From: Zygnema cylindricum | Taxonomy: Eukaryota; Streptophyta; Zygnematophyceae; Zygnematales; Zygnemataceae | Length of the DNA: 64,000 nt | Reading direction: 5' to 3' | Assembly (NCBI GenBank): GCA_037447655.1 | Contig: JBBHKE010000360.1 | Span: 1-64,000, forward strand | Part shown: positions 48,364 through 61,400 of the stretch, piece after piece | How the letters are laid out: each line of letters begins with the position of its first letter | How positions within the stretch are numbered: the stretch's first letter is position 1 | Translations under genes and position numbers: made by a program | The notes under the pieces: generated by a model | Told to the model about the DNA's origin: nothing | What the model saw: only the letters and a program-made list of their open reading frames with translations | Databases searched by the model: none

Positions 48364-48366
48364 TTA

Positions 48367-49080
48367 GCTTGAAAGGATTTTCTCTGAGGTGAAACGCAGC
48401 CTACAGTTGGTAACTTGGTGTACTCCGTAGTTCAAAAGTAGGCATTTTTATGGTAGGCCTTTGGTAGGCGCACAAAACTTGGCACAAAACTCGCGCAGAG
48501 TAGGCATACTGTATGTGTGTGCGTTGTGCACACTTGTATGAACGTACGAATCTGGCGTATCATCACAGTACAGCGCACGCCACTGGACGAATTTTTTGAG
48601 CGAACTGACACGGCATAGGATGGCATTCCGCGGGAAAAAAAACCCGGAAGAAAAAAAAACGCGGAAGTAAGTCCTATCGTAAGTTGTGTTATGGGCTTTT
48701 CATGTGATCTTCTTAAATCGCTACTTTGATCAGAGACCGTCCGATCGCCCAAATCTGACGGTTTAAATAAAAAATACCTCAAAACTCACGGAAAAATAAA
48801 AATTTGTCCGAATGTTTTTCAAAATTTAGACATGACGTTTAATTCTCTATCGATCGATGTGCAACTCAACCCTGTTACTATTATTTTTCATTTTGCGACC
48901 AATACAATATGGGTCTTAAGGCCATATTGTATGTTTTGCGTACAATAGGCATATTGTATGGGCCTACTTTCACCTACTTTTGAAATATGGTATACTCCAA
49001 AAATTGGTGTACATTAGCGCGTGTTTTTGACTTTTTGTTCTAGGTGATGGCTACGTTTGTACTTTCTCATGACGTATGGC
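48367..49080. other. AT-rich spacer between two Harbinger-like elements
   Basis: No gene or bounded repeat was recognised. The sequence contains repeated short CATATTGTATG/GTATACTCC words near 48900-49010, and all frames are broken. Confidence 0.3.
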
Positions 49081-49083
49081 TAA

Positions 49084-49863
49084 GGGTATGTCCCCATGTA
49101 CTTTTAACTTAAACGAACTTACTTTGTATTTTAGCGCGGATCCGCCGGACCCGGTTTTCAAGTGTCCCTATGTCTGTAAGGACGAAATCGTAACTTACGC
49201 TTGTGAAGATTGTATACGTCATCAATACATGTGACGGTTGTCAACGTCTACAATTTGTGGCCGCACGTTATTTTTTGGAATTGCTTGTGACGTTGCATGT
49301 CTTACCGTGACATTGTAGACGTACCGCCTTCTAGCCTGTGCCGTTTCACGGTTGAAGACGAGGCGCTTTGCCTTTGCGTCTCCTATCCGGTCGACGTGAA
49401 ATGGCATCGGAATTTGAAGACTCGTGCAAAAAAGAAATCCATACTGGACGAAAACAGACAAAACAAAACAAATTTTATACTTTTATTTGTCGTATTAGAG
49501 CACAAACGGACTAAACACAGCGAATTTTGTACTTTTCTTTGTCCTTGGAAATCGTATGATTTTTTTCGAAAATTACAGCACGTGCGAATATATGTTCCTA
49601 TTTGTTTATCGAAAATACCTAGTTTTAAAACACATCGCGCATGTGTTTTAAACGTAAGGTTGAAGATAACGTTTTTTGTCGTGGAAGTGGGTCGAAAAAC
49701 ACAAGATGACAAATTTTCATACATCCTAAATTCGAGGATGACGCAAATTGTACTCTACAAATTTGCGATTCCTTCGTACGGTTGCAACTTAGGCAGTACG
49801 GCGCTAAGTTTTACAGGAAAACGACAGAAAAAAACCCTTACTTATGCACATGGGGACATACCC
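49084..49863. mobile_element. PIF/Harbinger-like element with clean ends, 780 bp
   Basis: The left end GGGTATGTCCCCATGTAC and right end GCACATGGGGACATACCC match over 16 bp. TAA flanks both sides (49081-49083, 49864-49866). Body blocks are shared with the other copies, including GCGCGGATCCGCCGGACCCG. There is no transposase. It is the best-delimited member of this family in the window. Confidence 0.72.
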
Positions 49864-49866
49864 TAA

Positions 49867-52446
49867 GCGCCCGAAGTCTACGATCGTAACATCATGAGCA
49901 AGAGGTCCACAGTCCACACTTTAGAAGCAGAATCATCGAAAAATGTATGGATGGATGGATGGATCATTGAAAATTGGCGCGGTCGTTGACGTTCGATGTC
50001 GATACATGATCGTACGGCCAAAAGATGCGCTTGCGGTATGAGCTTTCATGTATCTTCATGGGCCTCGTGGGAAGTTTGGATTTTGGAACTCCATCCGCAA
50101 ATCTCAAACGGTACGGTACATACAATATACAGTACGTACTGTCAAGTAATGTGCGACGGCATTGTACCCTTTCCCACTGTGATTTGTACGTAAGAGTCAC
50201 TTTACCACGCAGCATAGCACTGTACTTTAAAGTACGGTATGTACGGTATTTGTCCAAGGATCAGGATGTGATTTCCAATTTCACCATGGTTGTACTGTAA
50301 TTAAGGACACAGCGACCGCATGCGTTCCAGACTCCCACGGCTCTAAAGGCGTATGTGAAGACTATGCTTGTTTGTTGATTTGCTTGAACTTGAGCATGTG
50401 TGAACACGCTTTTCTAGCTCAACGGCAAGTGAGAAACATCGTGCTTTTATATCTCCTGGAAGGGCCATCTGACCGTATAGGAATAAGGAAGACGCCGTAC
50501 GTTACGGTTAGACTCCTGGCTGCGTACTGTACGGTTGGCATGTGGCTGCGCCGGAACCGAGGCAAAAACGAGCTAGCCTCGGAAGTTGCTCTGGATCTTG
50601 ACTCTCCCACAAAACGAAACGAAATCAATTCAAAAGTTTCAATTTTTTGTTTTTTTTGGAGAAAGGGCGGGCGTTTTCCCCTCTTCATTCAACTGTACGA
50701 AGTTTGAATCTTAAAGGGGAGAGCACAATACCGTACTGTACCGTACATAAAAGTACAGGAAGTTGGCTCGCTACTTACTCTTCTCTTTTTAGTTTTTATT
50801 TTTTAATTAGGATTGAATCGGTCGTGTAGTGTTGAGCTGTCTTACAGTACAAGTACCGTACCGTTGTTTGTGGATTTGTCTTCTTTCTGCGAAACTGCTG
50901 CCTGTGTTAATCTGTTCTAACGAGCTTCCCTGGCGTCCGATGCGCGATGACTTGCATCGGACGGTCCGATTCTGTTTTCTTATTCACGTCAGGGATTCTC
51001 ACGAGGAATCTTTCCCAGATAATTTTCAGCCTGAAAAAACTTTTGCCGCTTAAATGTACCGCGGTTCTGTTATGTGTGAACGACGTTTATTGTTCCGGCG
51101 GCTCAATACTCGTCCCGTGATATTTATTGGAGCCCGTTTCGGATGGTTTTACACTCCAACAAAGACATTCATGTAAACTATTATTATTTCCTATCATGTG
51201 TGAACGCTGCTGTTACTCACTGCCACGTCGCGGCGTGTCGTCCCTCGCTCGTTATCGCGGGCAGCGTCCAAACCCCAAAACGTCGTCTGCCGGGGAAAGC
51301 TGTATCTGTAAAATCGTCACAAATCAAACCTCTGCCGAACCTAATCTGAACCTGGTCGGAAACCCGGAATCTGCACATAACCTGTTGCCAATGATTTAGT
51401 TTAGGTGCGTAATGCGTTCGGTACAGTTTTTTATTAGCTGAGAATGAGTTCGTTCCTAGTTCGGAATAGACCCGAATCAGGTTCGGATGATGCTGAGTCT
51501 GCTTGTGACATTGTTTCGGCAACTGCATCTCATGGTAATAATATGCTCTTAGCCCTAAATTTTTTTCCGAGTGTGCTATCCATGGCAGAGATGTGGTATT
51601 ATTCAAGCATAATGACCAGCTTAAGGTAAGAAAAAGCGCTCCTCTATTTAAACACTTATTATATGTTTTAGGTTTTAATGAATAGATTATGTTCACTGCT
51701 CGTTCTGTCTGTACATCATTTATAATAAGACTTTTATGTTTTGTGTTCGAAAGCAGCAGTTTATCAGTCATTTCTTTTATTGTGCAAATATCGAAAATTT
51801 ACAAAAAAAAAATGGTATCACTGCTGGTTTTTACGTTTAGGGATGCCGTCCTGTTATTATAATTGAACTGCTAGTTATTATTTAGGAATGTAAATTGAAA
51901 ATGCTCATCGGAGATGGTTTTTGGGTTCGTCAAATTGCCACTCTTTTTGCATTTTTTTCTTCACTATTTTTTTTTTGTACGCTCCTCTGTCTGTTTTTTT
52001 TTTTAAATCCTCACCTATGTTATTTCAAAACCCCCCTCTGACAGACATTTCAAAATACTGATTGCAATTATTAGTTTTTTTGTCTTTTTCCGGTTGTATT
52101 CATATTCAGTATTTCCTTCGTTTTTTAGGTTAAATTATTACACCTCGATTAAGTGCTCTCTTTTGTTTTTTGGTTTTTTTTTATGTATGTATATTCATAT
52201 TACAGGATACATGCACGTGTCTCTAGCAATTTTTGTCCAATGTCGACTAAGTTGTGAAAATTTCCGGTCGCCATTGTAAGAGCAACATGCATGTCAAAAC
52301 AAAGGAGAGGAAAAGACAAAAGAGGAAACGAATAGACCAGGAGGGAGAGGGAGAGGCAGAACAAAGTCAAGGACAAGGACAGGTTTTGCCCGGATGTGCA
52401 AGAGAAAGTCAAAAAAGATTTGTCATTATTAGAGTAGGCAATGTAT
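49867..52446. promoter_or_regulatory. Region upstream of the POWERDRESS-like gene
   Basis: No gene of known family is seen. There is a short GGAT repeat (49944-49964) and many TACGGTACAGTAC-like words (50100-50780). A candidate non-coding or short-coding exon ends at CTTAAG|GTAAGA (51627/51628); its frame at 51444 (MSSFLVRNRPESGSDDAES) matches nothing I know. It could be a 5' UTR exon of the downstream gene. Confidence 0.3.
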
Positions 52447-55400
52447 GGTCTGAATCGAGGAGATCCCCGAGCAATCATTCCCCCAAATGCCAGAGATAGG
52501 GCCTCAGGAGGAGACCCACATGTTTCTTCTTCTATGCCAGGAGACCATGGAGGGGGGGGAGGAGGGGGAGGGGTGGCCTGATCTCAGAGGGGAAGGGGCA
52601 TATGATGGGAGGCCTGGAGTTTACGGAGGGATCGAGAGAGGTAAGACAAGACCGAAACGATCGGCATTTAGGGAAGCGAGGTTGGGGCGGGGGAGGAGGA
52701 GGAGGAGGGGGAGGGGGGGGAGAGCGGGGTAACAGTTTCATTCGAACGGGAAATTCTTTCGGAAATGTGAATGGATTAGAGCCTCCAAGCAAACGGAGGA
52801 TAACTGGTATGTGGAAACCCTAATTTTCTACCGGCGACCGTATTTTTTTTTTTTTCCCCGATAGTGCTGCTTGGGTTTGTATTTGGAAATTCCTCCCGTT
52901 TTTGCTTCTCGTTTATAGCTGATAGCTGGTCCACCTCAAGTAGTTAGTTTGTAATTTATAGTTAATAGTTAGGTTTTAGTTTCTTCTGTTTGTTAGTTGA
53001 CAGGTGGTTTTAGGACAGAAGAACTTGTGGTTGGCATTTTTGAGGCAGTGGCGATATGTATGAAGAGTTAATAGGATTTAATTGATTGATTAATTAATTA
53101 ATTTAAAATATGGGTTTGATTAATTTTATTACGTGTCATAATTTATGGTTGAGGGGTCCTCAGTGGGAATATGTGGATGGCTAAGCTTGCGGTTGAGTCC
53201 AACGAATCCAACGAATATAAACAACGTCTTGTGAATGATAATAATACACTATTTTATCCTTATTTTTTTTTCCTTCTGTTGAGGGGGTAAGTGTAGCGTA
53301 TATTCTTTCATTGGAAAATTATATTTTCCTGGTAGATTGTCTTGTACAAATGCCATACAGCCGAATTTTTAACTTTTTAGGCTAGTATCAAATGCTCACT
53401 AAAGGTTGAAGACAATTTTTTTTTTGTTTTTTGTTCAGCCCTAATGTGGAACGTTGATACTGTTAGGAAACTATTGATTTTTTCCTTATAATCTAAAGAC
53501 AAACTGTATGCTGTCGTAGGAATCGGTAAATTCTCGACCGATCGGTAGGTCGGTCTTACATGTGAGGGAGAAAGGCGTGCAGGGAGAAGGGAGAGGGGAG
53601 GGAGGAGGGAAAGGGGAGAGGGGAGAGAAGGAGAGGGGAGAGAAGAGGAGACAGAGAGGAGAGAGAGGAGAGAGGAGACTAAAGGAGAGGAGATAAGCTC
53701 CATGTTTTCTTTTTGCTTTTGTAATGTCAATTTATGCCCGTGAATTTGCATAATCTTATTTTGTGGTAATCTGATGTTCTCAGGCCGTCCTTTTTATGGC
53801 GGGGAAAATGGGAGGTTTGGAAATGGGATACGGGTGGGCGATCCAAATCTCATGGGGGGCCAACCTTTGGCTGGTGACAATAGTGGACTCCTTGGGCGAA
53901 AATTTGAGAGAGATAACTTTTACAGTGTGAGAGCTGTCTCCTCCGGCCGGGAAACTTATTTTGGACCGAGTGAAAGTCGGGATTTTGGTGGAGCTCCACT
54001 AGAACCAGGGATTCCGCAGGGAGGAGGGGGAGGGGGAGGAGGAGGAGGACATTGCATGCAGGTCTATGGGGAATCAGATAGTAGTTGGGAGAAGGAGGGA
54101 CCTAGTAGATTGAAGGACAGTAATGGCTGGGATCTTCCACCACGAGAGAGAGATCATCGGGAAAGAGGTCGACCTAAAGCCGACCAATACCATCGAGTCA
54201 CCGGTCTTAATGGGACCCCTTTTGGGACAGGAGCTCACGATGTCAATCGAGATTGGGGAAATTTCGTCGGAGAGAAAGAACAGGAAGCAAGAAGAGTAGA
54301 TAGATATGGCCGGGCATTTTCGAGAGATGGAGTTTGGGGTTCAGAAGGAAGTTTGGGAGGTTCCCGAGACGCTCCTGGAAGAGTATGGCGAATGCATAAT
54401 AATAATACTAATAATAGTAATGGGAGAGAAAGGGGTCCAAATGGGCATGAGGGAATTTCTTGGGGGAGTCCATCTTTGCAAAGTCCTCCACCGGCTACCA
54501 GCTTTTCTCGCAGTCCTATTCAGGGAAGACAGGAACTCTCTCAAACTGTGAATGGTTCAAATGTACTTTTGCCACCACTGGCTTCTCCAGTACGCTCAAC
54601 TGGACCCCTTATTATGAAAGAAGAAGAAAATAGCCCTCCGTCTAAACGTCCTCGACTGGGTTGGGGCCAAGGTCTTGCTAAGTATGAAAAAAAGAAGGTT
54701 GTTGAAGATGACCCAAAGGAGTGTGACGGGACAACAGTGTTCGACAATGTAGAGGCGGAAACCTCCTCTCCGGATAATGTGAAGCGTTCTTCTCCTTTGC
54801 ATTGTGTTTCAAATACTGTTACTTCTGGAACAACTTCAAAAAGGCCACCGGTCGATTCACCATCTGTGGCAGAAAACGGTGCCTTATTACCCAAAGTCGA
54901 GTGTTCTTTACTCTCTTCTAGTGAAGTACAGGCTACAGATTTTGCCAAACCATCAGGTATGGCTGGTTAATTTATGCTTATGTTTACAAATTGCAGAGCT
55001 TACATACAGAGGTCGCACGAAATCCGCATACAGAGTGGAAATCAACCATAATAGAATCATCACAACTATTAATTAATCATAGTTTCATATTCAACCATGA
55101 TAGAAATTTAATGCCACTAATTTCTTGCAGCCGCTCAAAATTTCCAATATGGGAAATTTCAGTTTCATGCGGAAAAACTGTATGAATTTTGCACGGTGTA
55201 ATTAAAAAGCTTCCTGATAGTATTTGACTGTATCAGTTGGTAGAAAACAGTGTGCTCCAATTTTATTATTTGCCATTGTTTTGTGCAGTTGACCCTCTAA
55301 ACGAGCTAGAGTTTTATAGTAGATTCACTTGGATACTGTTCCTTAGTGTAGCAGCGAGGAAGGTGATATATTGACATGTGTGGTCATCCACTGTGGTTTC

Positions 55401-58400
55401 ATTTTTGCAGGAAATTGTTGTGAAACGGGCTTGACTGATGTCGGCGCTATCACAGAAGTCCTACCTCGTGAAACGTGTTTGACTGACGTCGGCTCTGTCA
55501 CAGAAGTCCGTCCTTGTGAAACAGTCAATGAATTTATTAAAGAACCAGAAGATACAAGTGTTAGGATGAATGATTTTCAGAGTGGTATCCAATCTACATT
55601 TGAGGGTGTGGTGGCCGAGATGGAAGTTGATTTACAGATATCGGAGAAAATGGAGGAAAAAGCTTCATACTCCTTTATTGAAAGATCTGTCCCGGCAGAA
55701 ATTGGCTCTGTTAATATTGGAGGCATGTTAAGGAACGAGAAGGATATAAAGCACAAACAACAGCAGGAGAAGGAGAAGGAGAAGGAGAAGGAGAAGGAGA
55801 AGAAGGAGAAGGAGAAGGAGAAGGAGGAGGAGGAGGAGGAAGAGGAAGAGGAGGAGGAGGTGGTGGTGGAGATGAAAGTGGAGGAGCAAAACCAAGAGGA
55901 AGGGCAGAAGCAGAAAGAGGAAGTGCAGAAGTGCAGGGAATCCAAGCAGCAGCATGAATTAGGGCAAGAGCAGAGGGGAGACAAAAAGTTAGAGCAAGAG
56001 CAGGACCGTATGCGAGAGGAAGTTGATGAAGAACGAGAGTATGAACAAAAACAAGAGCAAAGTAACGGAGATACAGAGCAAGAACAAGATCGAGGGCAAA
56101 AGGAAAAACAATGCGAAGGTCAAAAGCGAGAGCAAGATGACGAGGAAGTGAAAAAACAAAAGCAAAATCAAAAGCAAAATTATGAGCAGGAGCATGAGGA
56201 GGAAGGAGCACAACAGGGAGAGCGAGAAGGTGAAGGAAGGAGAGAGTATGAGCTAACGGAAGAGAAAGAGGGTGGGCAAGAGCTGGAGCAAGAGCAAGTG
56301 CAAGCTCAAATGATGGAGCTGCAAGAGGAAAAGGAGAGGGAGAAAGGAGAAATGATGGATCTACAGGTAGATTTGAAGCCTGAGGTCAGTCGCCGGGAAA
56401 AGCTGGTGGATGTACAGTTGTATACCGAGCCTATGGAGGAGCCTGAGCTTGAGCCCAAATCCGAACCTGACCTCCACCTGGACCTTGAGCTCAAGGCGCG
56501 GCTCGAGCCTCAGGCTGAACTGAAGGAAGAGCAGGAGGAGCTAGAGGGGGAGGAGAAACTAGAGCGTGAGACCAAACCTGAGACTTGGACTGAGACTGAG
56601 AGTGAGAGTGAGATTAAGCCTGATCCTAAGTGTGAGGCTCTGTCAGAGTTAAAACCAGGAGGAGAGGTTAGTCTTGAGCCTGAATATGAGCCTGAATATG
56701 AACCCGAATCTAAACCGGAGTCTAAGCCTGAGCTTGAGTCTGGGCTCAAGCTCGAACCCAAATCTAAATCCGAACTTAAACCCGAGCCTGAGCCCGAGTC
56801 CAATCTCGAGTCCGAGTCTGAGAATGTGACTGAGTCTGAGCTTGAGGTTATGGTTGAGGTTTACTCTATCTCTTTGCCTGTGTCAGTAGCTGAACCTGTA
56901 ACTGAACCTGGTGACTCTAAATGTGATCCTGAGCTTAATCCCAAGTTTGTATTGGAGCCTAAGCCTGAGACTAGGCCCGAGTCTGAGCCCAAGGCTAAAC
57001 CTGAACCTGAATCTGAATTCTTTACCAAACCCGTGCCTGAACCAGAGCTAGAGCTCGAGTCTGAGGCAGAGCCTAAGTGTAAGCTTAAGCTTGAGATGAA
57101 CGCTGTATCTACCACCATTCCCCTTATTGAAAACAAACCTGAATATGGCCATACATTCAAGCCTCAATCTAAGACTCGGGCCGAGGCTGAGACTGAAACC
57201 AAGTCTGTGGCTGAGCCTAAGCCTAAATTTGAGCTTGAGCTTGAGCCTGAAACTGGTCCTGTCTATTTCCCTGTTTTAACGCCCGAATTTGAGTGTAAAC
57301 CCGTATTTGAGCCTGGGCTGAAGTCTAAGCCTGAGGCTATGTCTGAGCCTGGGCTTGAGGCTGAGGCTGAGACTAAAACTGAGACTGGGACTGATGTTGA
57401 GGTTGATGCTGACCCCAAAATGTTGGAGCCAAAACCTGAGCCTCGATCAGGCTTTCAGCTGCAACCGGTACTGGAGCCTATATCAGTATCGGGGCCTGTG
57501 TCAGAATTGGGGCCTAAGTCAGTATCTGGGCCAGTATCGGGGCCAATGCAAGGACAAAATCCAGAATTGCAGTTGGAACAGTGTCAGAATAAGGAGGAGG
57601 AGGAGCTCATGTTGGAGAGAGAGGTTAATCAGGTCAAGCAGTTGGAGCAGAGTCCTCAGCAGAGGCTAAAGGAAGAGCAAGAGTTTCAGCAAGATCTAAG
57701 TCAGGAGGAGGAGAGGGGGGAGGAAGAGAGGGAGGAGGAGAAAGAGAGGGAGGAGGAGAGGGAGGTGAGGGAAGCGGAGGAAGTGAGGGAGGGGGGGGAG
57801 GAGTTAGTACAGGAGATGAAGATGGACCTGGTACTGAGACAGGTGCGTGAACATCAGCCTGAGGGGGCACAGGAGCTCAAGCAGGAAGAGAATTATTCGA
57901 GGGGAAGGGAAGGTAAGCAGGAGGTTCTGCAGGAGTGCAAGGGGGAGGAGGAACCGAAGGAAGTTTCAGAGCAGGAGGAGGAAGACCCTGGGTTTGAGAA
58001 ACAGAAGCTCGGTGAATGCATGGAAATTGATGCTGTGCAGTCTATACACGAAAAGTCTATACAGGAAAAGGAGACTGTTTCGATTATGGCCAGTGTTGAG
58101 GTTGGTGATGATGAGAAAATGGGCGTTTTAGGGGTTCGTGACAGAGTTCAAAACAGTATTCTTGACAGAGAGACTGAAGAGGATTTGTTGTGTAGGTCGG
58201 AGGCTAAAGAGAAAGGCATAGAGAATAGTCATCAAATGGATTCAAAATTGTGCAAAATGCTATCTCCGGCTTTAGTTGCAGGTGAAAAAGTCCATTCTCC
58301 ATTGCAGAGGGATGAGGACTGGACGTTTACTCGCTCAGACTTTAGAACAGAAGGTTTTGAGGATGAACAGAGAAGGGATGGCCTTAAAATTGAGAGGAAA

Positions 58401-61400
58401 ATTGAGAGGATGATTGCGTCAGAGAATGCGGCTGCCGAGTTAGAATGCAGAATGGGTGAAAAAACCACAAAAAGGACAGGTTATGTCGACAGTTTTTTTC
58501 TCGGGTCTACGAATTCAGAGGTGCTTAAGGACACAGTGGACGAGCTTGGTAGAGTGGGGAAAGTGAGTGACGCTATTGTCAGCTTCAGTTCTAGAAAGGT
58601 GGCTTCTAATTGTGAAAGTAATGTAGGAGTCCCCTGTACCTCTGCTGCACCTTGTTCTGGAGGGGATGTCGAAGCTGTAGGATGGGTGGGTTTAATTGAG
58701 GGTTTAGCAGTTCAAGCTTCAGAAGATAATGGTGCGGTGAAAGTGTCTCAACATCGTACTCAAGGATGGAAAGAGAGAGAAGTGCCTTTATCTGTGCTTT
58801 TTGAGAATTGGGGTAAGACAAAGGAGGCAACTGAAGGCTTGAGGCATCTTCTACCCAGTGGCGTAGAGTTGGGAGGGAAACCATTGTATAGAATGCCTTC
58901 TGAGGCTCCTTGTTGGGCGGATAATGAACGTCGACATTCAGAGAGGGCGGCTGAATTGCAAACAAAGATTAAACGTGAGAACAGTATGGAGAGAGTCCTT
59001 GCAAGAGCTTTAGCTGTGAGATATCGGGCACTTAGGGAGGTTTGGCGTCAGGAGTTGGGGAACAAAAGTGGGAGGAAAGAGCGTGGCTTGTACGAGAAGG
59101 GCCAGTCAAAACTATCCTCTTATGATCGAATTCGAAATTTCTCCCTAATGCCTTCGAGTCTCCGGACATCTCTTCGATTGCGTCGAAATGCTTCTTCAGG
59201 TACGTTGGAAATGGTTGTTAGGCCTGTTATTACCTTAAATTATAACCATTGATTCCAATCTCGCATAGATACTTTTTTTTTCTTTTTTTTACTCGAGTAT
59301 TGATAAGCAGTGTAGTTTCCCTGCTTATCAGTGCACCTTTCTTGTGTTCCTTTAGGTCCAATTGTTACCGTCAATTCTGCTTATGTAATAATATATTTTT
59401 GCTCATGAGACCAGTTTTTTTTTTTTTTTGCAGGAGGGGATGTAGATGCTTCAGGAGAACCACCAGAATTGCAGGCAGTAAGACGATTTTTAACGGAACC
59501 ATTTGAGGCAGTTCGTCCTATGTTGCAAATGCCCGCAATGGTTCTCGGTTCTCGAAACCGTCGGCTTCGTCGTTTTATTTCTGATAATGGAAAGGTGGAA
59601 GATCCCGTCGGCCAAGAATTGGAGCGACAGGTCAGGATTGTTGCTCTGTATTGTTTGTGGATCGGTGATTTCAGTCTCAGTTGCAGCTTCTGTGATTTTA
59701 CAGATTAAAAATCGCATCATTTGCAGGATGGTTGACTTTGGTTGTCTGGCATTTCATTTTTCCGGTGGCCAAAGAAAGTAGTTCTGTGAGAAGTTATTTT
59801 TTTCTTTCCCTTGCTGTCAGTCGTACCATTCTTTTTTTTAGGTGGTGGAAGGAATATCAGGTAAATCTTAGTGCGATATTAATGCTGTTTTTTTATTTGC
59901 AGAGGATGGCGGTTTGGACTGAAGAGGAGCGGGGGATATTTTTGGAAAAATTTGCGCTACTTAATAAAAATTTCGCAGCAATTTCATCGTGTCTTGAGCA
60001 CAAATCTGTTGCAGATTGCGTACAATTCTACTATCGTAATCAAAAGTCAGATGATTTTGAACGAATACGGAGAAGACAACAGTTGAAAAAGAGACGTGAC
60101 TATTCAAGAGGTGCTTCTTATATGTTGTCTACCACTGCAGTTGCCGCTAGTAGACAAAGAGAAGCGAATGCCCGAGCTCGTCAACTCGCTCTAGCCTCAA
60201 ATTCGACTCTTTCGAGGGAAAATCTTCGTTCTACAAAAACTATCTCTCCTGTAGAAAATGATGTTTTGTTGTCTGAGGAACCTACCAAGGCCCTCGCTCT
60301 CCCTCTCGCTGTGGGAACCTCTCTCTCTGTTCCTCACTTCACACAATCAGTTCTTCATGGGGCTCGTCCAGTAGTTGAAAATTTGAAGGTAGGTTTGACA
60401 AATGAGGACATGGTGCTCTTTGAAGGAGGAGAGAAGAAGGCAACTGAAGTTATTGCGGTGCAGAATATGGTGGATGAGACTGTATTTTTTGGTGAAGGCT
60501 GGAAGGTGGAGGAAGACAGTCTTTTTTGGGAAGGAATGCAACAGTATGGGGAGGATTTTGGAAGCATTGCCAGACATGTCCGTAGTAAAAATGAAGAACA
60601 ATGTGCGTTATATTTTTTGAGAGAAGGTAAGAGGATTTGTCACGAAGCACAAGATCGGGAATCTGGGGACGCAACAGTAGTGGAGGAACCCGAACCGGAA
60701 GTTGTTGGTAATTGGAGAGAGGTTGAACATAGAAACAGAAGTTTGCCGTTTGCAAGTCGAGAAAGTGAAGAAGATTTACGCGATGTTAGTTCACTGAAGG
60801 AGGAAAATGGTTATGTTAAAGCTACTGATACTGAAGAAGGAGAGGAAGAGGAGCACAAGATTGCTTTAAATGTATCAGATCCTAATCTTGTGGAAGTGGG
60901 AGAAGGAGATAGTAAAGGAGGAGAGTGTTTGTCCAGAAATGATGTTGAGAGTTGGGCTCAAGTGGAGGAGGAGAGAAAATTAAGACAAGGATTGGAAAAT
61001 TTACGAACTGGTGAGGTTCAATTAGAGAATGTGGAAGCGGGAGAGGAGCATTTAGGTCTTGAACAATTAGATAGTGGGAGTACTGATAGTCAATTGAGGA
61101 AAGAAATGAGCGCCGAAGAGGAGTTAATAAGAGAGAAGGAGGGAGTTGGTGGAGATGTAGGGAGACTCAGTTCAAGTGAAGACCATAGAAGAGAGGGAGA
61201 AGAATGTAGGGGTGAAACAGAGACTAACAGTTTTCCTGAGGTTATGCTGCAAAGTAGGATGCTAGAAGGAGAGGAGAGAGATGAGCGAGGAGAGAGAGAG
61301 GAGGGGGACGAGAGGGAGGAGGGGGAGGGAGAGGAGAGAGAGGAGGGAGAGGCTGAAGGGGATAATGCATCCGAAGAAGGGTATGATGGATCTTTGCAAG

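Noticed and set aside
52254-52499. Short ORF rich in Lys/Arg/Glu upstream of PWR
   Set aside because: It overlaps the likely PWR start in another frame, and its composition follows GA-rich DNA. Probably 5' UTR.
55577-57870. Minus-strand ORFs rich in Leu, Ser and Phe opposite the PWR exon
   Set aside because: They are antisense shadows of KE/EP repeats. The plus frame is supported by conserved flanking domains and splice phases.
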